Below, piece after piece: positions 58,850-64,000 of a stretch of DNA of 64,000 nt. The stretch spans positions 22,061,883-22,125,882 of the forward strand of contig OY829329.1 in the NCBI GenBank assembly GCA_963691655.1. Direction: 5' to 3'. The notes beneath the pieces are model-generated. The model saw only the letters and a program-made list of their open reading frames with translations, was not told the DNA's origin and ran no database searches. The stretch's first letter is position 1. The number at the start of each line of letters is the position of its first letter. This stretch comes from Toxonevra muliebris (taxonomy: Eukaryota; Arthropoda; Insecta; Diptera; Pallopteridae). The translations under genes were made by a program, and so were the position numbers.

Positions 58850-60600
58850 AGGAGTATGGAACGAAACGAAAACAGAACAGTCACAAATCATTCCATTAAG
58901 CATTCAACTTTAAATGGAACGATAATTTCATAGCATTAGAAATGAAACGGAAACTTTTACTCCAAACAAGAAACTCTTCATTTAGGAGTAAGAAACTAAA
59001 CTAAAAATGAGCGAAAAAATCTTCATGTAGAACGAAATGAAAAAGGAACAATCTCTAACAATTCCACCATCGGAACAATTTTTTTTTATATTACATTAGA
59101 AAAGAAAACATTTACCCAAAATGGAAAAAAAAATCTTTTGGAATGTGGAACGAAATGAAAAGGGGGAAAACCTTAGTCGTTCCACCATCGTTTTGCTTCG
59201 GAGAAAAAATGATTTTATTTCAATCGAAGTGAAAGCTGTCGCCAAACGAAAAATTCTTCACGCGGTTTTATGAAAAGGAACGAAAGTGGAACAATATCAT
59301 CGTTCCGTTTCTAATAGAACGACAAAATGGTTGCATTCCGATTGGAATGGAGCTTTAAAAATAACAAAAACTTTGAGCCAAACGAAAAGTAGATTCATCC
59401 AGGATTGTAGAACCAAACGAAAGCGGAATAATTGTCAATCGTTCCTCCACGAATGAAAAATACATTGCTTTCATTTCAAATAAAACTTTAGCGCCAAACG
59501 AAAAAAATATCCAAAAATATTTATCTAGGAGTGTGAAACGAAACGAAAACGAAACTGTTTCACATCATTCCGTTTCGATCGAAATGAGAATTTCTTCTGT
59601 TTTGCATTTAGAACCAACATTTTGGAAGGTTCCTTTCTCGCCACTTTCGTTCCTTTTCCGTTTTGTTCCTTACTCCTTTAGTGTAAGTGGTTCAATGACT
59701 AAAGATATGGAATGTGAAAAAAAATGAAAAGGGAACAAACCTTAATCGTTTCATCATCATCCAGGATTGTAGAACAAAACGGAAAAGGAACAATTCTACC
59801 ATCGTTCCGTTTCAAATGGAACGAAAAAATAATTTCTTTCATTCGGAATGAAAACTTTTTTTTCCCAAAAGAAAAAAATAATCATCCAGGATTGTGGAAC
59901 GAAACGAAAACGAAACTTTTCCACATCATTCCGCTTCGATCGAAATGAGAATTTCTTCTGTTTTGCATTCAGAACCAACATTTTTTCCTGAAAACGAGAA
60001 TTTTTTTTGTGTACCAAATGGAAGGATCCTTTCTCGCCACTTTCGTTCCTTTTCCGTTGTGTTCCTTACTCCTTTAGTGTAAATGGTTCAATAATTAAAG
60101 ATGTGGAATGTGAAAAAAATTAAAAGGGAAAAAAACTTTAATCGTTTCATCATCTTCCAGGATTGTAGAACAAAACGGAAAAGGAACAATTCTACCATCG
60201 TTCCGTTTCAAATGGAACCAAAAAATAATTTCTTTCATTCGGAATGAAAACTTTTACTTTAAAGGAAAAAATATTCATCCAGGATTGTGGAACAAAACGA
60301 AAAAGAAACTTTTCCACCTCATTCCGCTTCGATTGAAACTATAATTTAATTTTTGACCTCAGAACTATTTTTTTGTTTTACATACCAAATGGAACATTCA
60401 TTTCTTGTAATTCTCGTTCCTTTTCCGTTTTGTTTCTTACACCACTAGTATAAGTGTTTCAATGATGAGTGAGTTAGGTGCTTCGACATCGTCACAAATG
60501 AAATGTTCAAACGGAGTAACGAAAACTTTTACCCCAAATAAAAAATTTTTGTGGGATGTGAAACGAAACTTTTCCCTCTCAAAATAGTCATTTAGTGTTT
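58850..60600. repeat. Satellite of 122-bp and 360-390-bp units with GGAACGA/TCGTTCC
   Basis: CCAGGATTGTAGAAC-like landmarks recur at about 122-128-bp spacing (for example 59400/59520, 59760/59885, 60157/60280). From 59520 a higher-order unit appears: CACATCATTCCG at 59561, CACATCATTCCG at 59922 and CACCTCATTCCG at 60315. Each is followed by the same order of TTTAGTGTAA.TGGTTCA and CGTTCCGTTTCAAATGGAAC. That last block is itself a dyad (GTTCC...GGAAC). The earlier part (58850-59520) is more diverged. Frames here are by-products. Confidence 0.85.
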
Positions 60601-61734
60601 AGGAGCAGCTTTGCATTTTCACTACACACCCCACATCGCACTATCTGCCTGCAACCACCCGCCCGCCACTGTCACTTTCAAGCAAGAAATCTTTGCACAA
60701 TATACTATTATTGAGTCATTGAAGATTTTTTTGTCGCTTTTTTCTTATAGGATAGGGTTAAATAAGAGAGCAGCAGTATGCAAGCAAGCAATAGCAACAG
60801 CAAATCGTAGTACCAACAACAGCAGCACAGTAGCGGAACCAACAGTAGCAGCAACAACATTTGTTCAACGGCTTCCACAATGCGCTTACTTTATGATTAT
60901 TTGATTTTGTTGCAGGTTGCTTGTCTGCTACTGAATATGTATGTTATGGTAGTGTTGCAAGCAGGCAGGCAGGCAACTACTCTACTTTTGCAACAACAAC
61001 AACAATAACTCTGTTGAATTTAAGCGAAAATTATACACACACATTTCCGTCGTTGTGCGACAACGACAACGAGAATGAGACTAAGAAAATTCGCACATAA
61101 TCATAAACAGGCAAAATGTTAAGAAATTTTCAGCTAGATTTATATATTTTTGAGAAAGCATTTTCCAATTGCAATTGCAACTATTTTTATCCTAAACTTG
61201 AGGGCGAGTAGAGTGAGGAAAAGGGAGTTGGGTAGCGTGTGGATTTTGTGTTCCTTATGGGTATGTGAAAAAGTTGTCTTGAGTTTTTCGTAGGGTTGCA
61301 ATTATTTTTAATGTTGTTTTGGTAAGTTCAATTGATGTTCCTAATAATAGTAAAGAATTTTTGTATAAAAGTTCTTAATTTAGTATTAATGTCGCCCACA
61401 TTTTATTTAAGTAACTAACACAGTAAAATGTTATGGATGCAGTGGTGAATGCATAAAAATAATAAAGTTGAAATATTAAGTTTTCTTTTTGGGAGGTTGA
61501 AATATCATAAGTTCTAAAATAAGTGCCTTTTATATAAACATCAGCTTAAAAATCTTAGAACGAAGTTAAATCATTAAAATTGTAGTTGTGATGTAGCTCA
61601 GCCTTACTATTAATATCGGGAAAGTTCTCTGATTTCCGCAGGCCAAAGTGTGTATTTCAATATTGGTTTGCTTGTTCCAAATGGGTTTGTGAAAGCACCT
61701 CGAAAACCGTTTCGGGAAAAACTAGAATAATTTT
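60601..61734. other. Spacer, no gene seen
   Basis: It contains CAG/CAA clusters at 60780-60850, CAGG units near 60960-60977 and a CAACAA run near 60990-61005. Nothing else is recognisable. Confidence 0.4.
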
Positions 61735-61925
61735 ACTTAAGAGCAAAAGCGAAACGAAATATTTGTTCAGAGCAAAAGCGAAACGAAATATATTCGGAGC
61801 AAAAGCGAAATGAAATATGTTCAAAGCAAAAGTGAAACGAAATATTTTCAGAGCAAAAGTGAAACGAAATATTTTCAGAGCAAAAGTGAAACGAAATATG
61901 TTCAGAGCAAAAACGAAATAAATCA
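61735..61925. repeat. 27-bp minisatellite, about 6-7 units
   Basis: Unit AGAGCAAAAGCGAAACGAAATATTTTC-like, repeated with few changes between 61740 and 61920. The unit length is a multiple of three, so the minus strand shows a 9-residue periodic frame (FTFALKIFR). No start context or conserved flank supports a protein. Confidence 0.88.
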
Positions 61926-62199
61926 CTATGCTGTTTTTGCTCTGAAGAAATTATTATACCATTTTTTTTTCTTACCTTTAAGTCGTTTTATTTTCACTCT
62001 TAACCAGTTTACTTGTACCGTTCTTGCATTGAGATACTAAATTAGTTCACTTTTGCTCTCATATAATTTTTAGCCCGTTTTAAGACGGATCAAGAAGTTC
62101 ATTAGTTTCATTGAATTTCCAAAGCCTCCAGAAAAATGTATGAAACTACGAACCGCAAATTCGACGTACACAAATCTGATGTAGAACATTACCGTAAGG
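61926..62199. other. Spacer, no gene seen
   Basis: AT-rich sequence. Nothing recognisable. Confidence 0.4.
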
Positions 62200-62680
62200 C
62201 TTTATTGGCTTCCATCAATATCCTCAGATGGTATAAGCAACAACAACGAGAGCATAGATGAGTTCCCGTGCAGAATAACTCAATCATATAATTAGGCTGG
62301 ACAACAAACAAAAGAGAAATTTAGCTCACGCAGGCAACTTGAGAACAAGTCGAAGAGTGCAAGACCTTGGAAAACAGAATATTAAATGAACTCACAGCGA
62401 GGCTTCAAGAGAACTATTACGACCTGTCCAAAAGAGTAATGAAATCTGCAGGGAGAGATAAAAGGCTGTGAATCGACAAACAAACAGATCAAGCAGAAGG
62501 AGTAGCATGTGTAGGAGATATGAAGACCCTGTATAACATCTCGCGAACGCTTTATGGCAGATATACTTACACAAACAGTCCCATAATGAGCGATATTGGA
62601 ACCCTCCTCACAACTCCAGATGAACAGCTTGTGCGTTGGATCGAACATTTTAAGTCAACACCCAACAACCCATTCGGGTA
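62200..62680 (+). mobile_element. Fragment of the TAAG-tailed LINE class, upstream of the RT
   Basis: The plus strand reads KRVMKSAGRDKRL, then GDMKTLYNISRTLYGRYTYT, NSPIMSDIGTLLTTPDEQLV and RWIEHFKSTPNNP. This is the segment that lies between endonuclease and reverse transcriptase in the LINE group to which 40897-41993 belongs. Both ends are lost, and an in-frame stop follows RDKRL. Confidence 0.7.
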
Positions 62681-62689
62681 AACACCCCA

Positions 62690-63000
62690 GAGACTAACAC
62701 TTGCCGGACTCGGTTTAGCTTTATTGTTTCTAGTTTCCTTACTTAAGAATGGGTTAAGTGATGAATTTTTACTAAAAGACTTTGTCTAAAAAATAATTAT
62801 AATAAAAATGTACGAAAAGAGTTCGTAAAAATTCCCATTACGGGTCATAGGGTCGCCGGTGACCCATGAAAGTTTAGACCCCCATGGGCAAAAAACTTCT
62901 GATATTTCTGTGATGACAAATTGTAACAAGAAATGGGTGGCCGGGGTCGGTTTTACGTTATCTCTTCTGATTTCCTTATGGTGCTGAAAGGGTTAACTTA
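62690..63000. other. Possible DNA-element fragment with duplicated ends
   Basis: Two similar blocks (CGGACTCGGTTTAGC...TTTCCTTA...GGGTTAAG at about 62706-62758, and CGGGGTCGGTTTTACG...TTTCCTTA...GGGTTAAC at about 62943-62997) flank a short palindrome, GGGTCGCCGGTGACCC (62849-62864). GGGTTAA ends recall the TTAA-type elements elsewhere in the window, but no matching opposite end was found. Confidence 0.35.
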
Positions 63001-64000
63001 ATGGAACTGAGAAAACTTCTAAAAAGCCTCAAACTACTTTTTGAAGGTTTGCAAGATAGTTTCAATTAGTTTCTTATAGTGCTTCAGAGGCTGTTCCGAT
63101 TTGACATCGATGAACTATAGAAAGCATTTCATACTCAAGTTAACCCATATCATACCATATTAAAAATGATTTTCTTCATGTTCGGGCATTTATAATTCAT
63201 AAACTATGATCAAACTTTTTCATTCTTGGCAATAGTGCCAACATATTTGCGTTGTTGCTGCTGTTATAAATGTGTTATAATAAAATTTATTCATAATTTT
63301 TTTTGGCAATAAAGAGAGAGCAAAAATCTAATTCACACTTGCTCTCGAACTAATGACGTACTTAACCTTAACTCGAAGAGCAAAAAAAAAAAAACATACG
63401 AATAAGTAAGAAAAAACAAATGGTTGCAAAAAAAAAAAAAATCGATTAGAAGATTCTATCAAATCAAATGATGGCAAAGGAATTTATCAAATACACCCAG
63501 AAAACTGTTACGCATAACTAAACTACTTCTAAAATAGAAAGCATAAGTTAAACTCAGAATATTTTTTTACAGTGTAACAATAGAAACTTGGAATCACGTA
63601 CAAATTGAACAACGCACACGTTCATTTTCGCTTCGAATGGTGTGAAGAGGCGCGACGCGGCAAATCGACACAAATCGAAAATCAGCCTAAATTTTATCAG
63701 AAAAAGAAAAAAAAAAAACATAAAATAATGATTGGAATAAAGTAGCTGAAGGAGGATGAGATGAAAGAAAACAAAATGATGAAATCATATCAGTCTCGAT
63801 AGCAACAGCAGTAAGGAGTAAGAGCAGCAGCAGCCAGCAGCAATATCAACTAAATGTGATATTCAATGCCAGACCAGGCACATTTCACATTTAAGCTCAT
63901 TCACACAAATAAAGTGACGCCTTCGCATTTGTATGTGGAGCAGTAATTTACCAAAAAAAAAAAGCAAAAAGAGCAACTGATGTGCACGGATTTTTCTAAT
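63001..64000. other. AT-rich spacer, no gene seen
   Basis: A-rich tracts and a CAG cluster near 63805-63842. No open frame or element ends were recognised. Confidence 0.45.

Noticed and set aside
1..64000. A new multi-gene system such as a defence island or operon
   Set aside because: No intact protein-coding genes were found, and all recognisable proteins are decayed transposon products. The novelty here lies in repeats and retroposons.

Overview
The window looks like nuclear DNA from a higher dipteran fly. It is AT-rich and full of CA/GT, GA/TC and CAG/CAA microsatellites. It carries many decayed non-LTR retrotransposons, several with TAACC-type 3' tails, plus short DNA-transposon relics. 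I could not support a single host protein-coding exon. The open frames are short and either fall in simple repeats or belong to broken transposon proteins. The window is best read as intergenic or large-intron DNA.

Layout. 1-6.6 kb: AT-rich spacer with degenerate tandem repeats and microsatellites. 6.6-10.2 kb: a hAT-like MITE, a satellite built on GGTCTGAATTTT units that flips orientation inside the array, a short tRNA-like insertion in it, and a second satellite built on 10-bp TTGACTTCAA-like units. 10.2-16.4 kb: spacer, a 13-bp perfect hairpin, one end of a TTAA-type MITE, and a CAG/CAA-rich stretch. 16.4-18.6 kb: two non-autonomous DNA elements with visible ends (TTAA + CCCTCTAG, and a 9-bp target duplication). 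18.6-22.7 kb: another GGTCTGAATTTT array, a TGACTTCAA stretch hit by a 71-bp SINE or LINE tail with an 11-bp target duplication, and CAG, GA and GT tracts. 22.7-24.5 kb: a Jockey-type LINE 3' half on the minus strand, ending in poly(A), abutted by a TAAG-tailed LINE end. 25-25.6 kb: a third GGTCTGAATTTT array.

27.5-31.1 kb: a foldback TTAA MITE, a tRNA-derived SINE, a Jockey/I-type LINE and an R1-like LINE, the last two on the minus strand. 34-35.7 kb: a fourth, reverse-oriented GGTCTGAATTTT array. 36.1-39.3 kb: a degenerate long-unit repeat with two LINE insertions, one bounded by a 12-bp target duplication. 40.6-43 kb: a LINE split by a second LINE. 46.2, 48.1, 51.6, 53.6, 55.7 and 56.8 kb: SINE copies, an R1-like fragment, a mariner-like transposase relic and two LINE 3' ends. 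58.8-60.6 kb: a satellite with about 122-bp and 360-390-bp periods. 61.7 kb: a 27-bp minisatellite. 62.2 kb: a further fragment of the TAAG-tailed LINE class.

These parts do not form a pathway. They show a history: satellites expanded, LINEs, SINEs and MITEs inserted (several into the satellites), and all have decayed. Family names rest on protein motifs read by eye and on general knowledge of the families, not on searches. Most boundaries are approximate.
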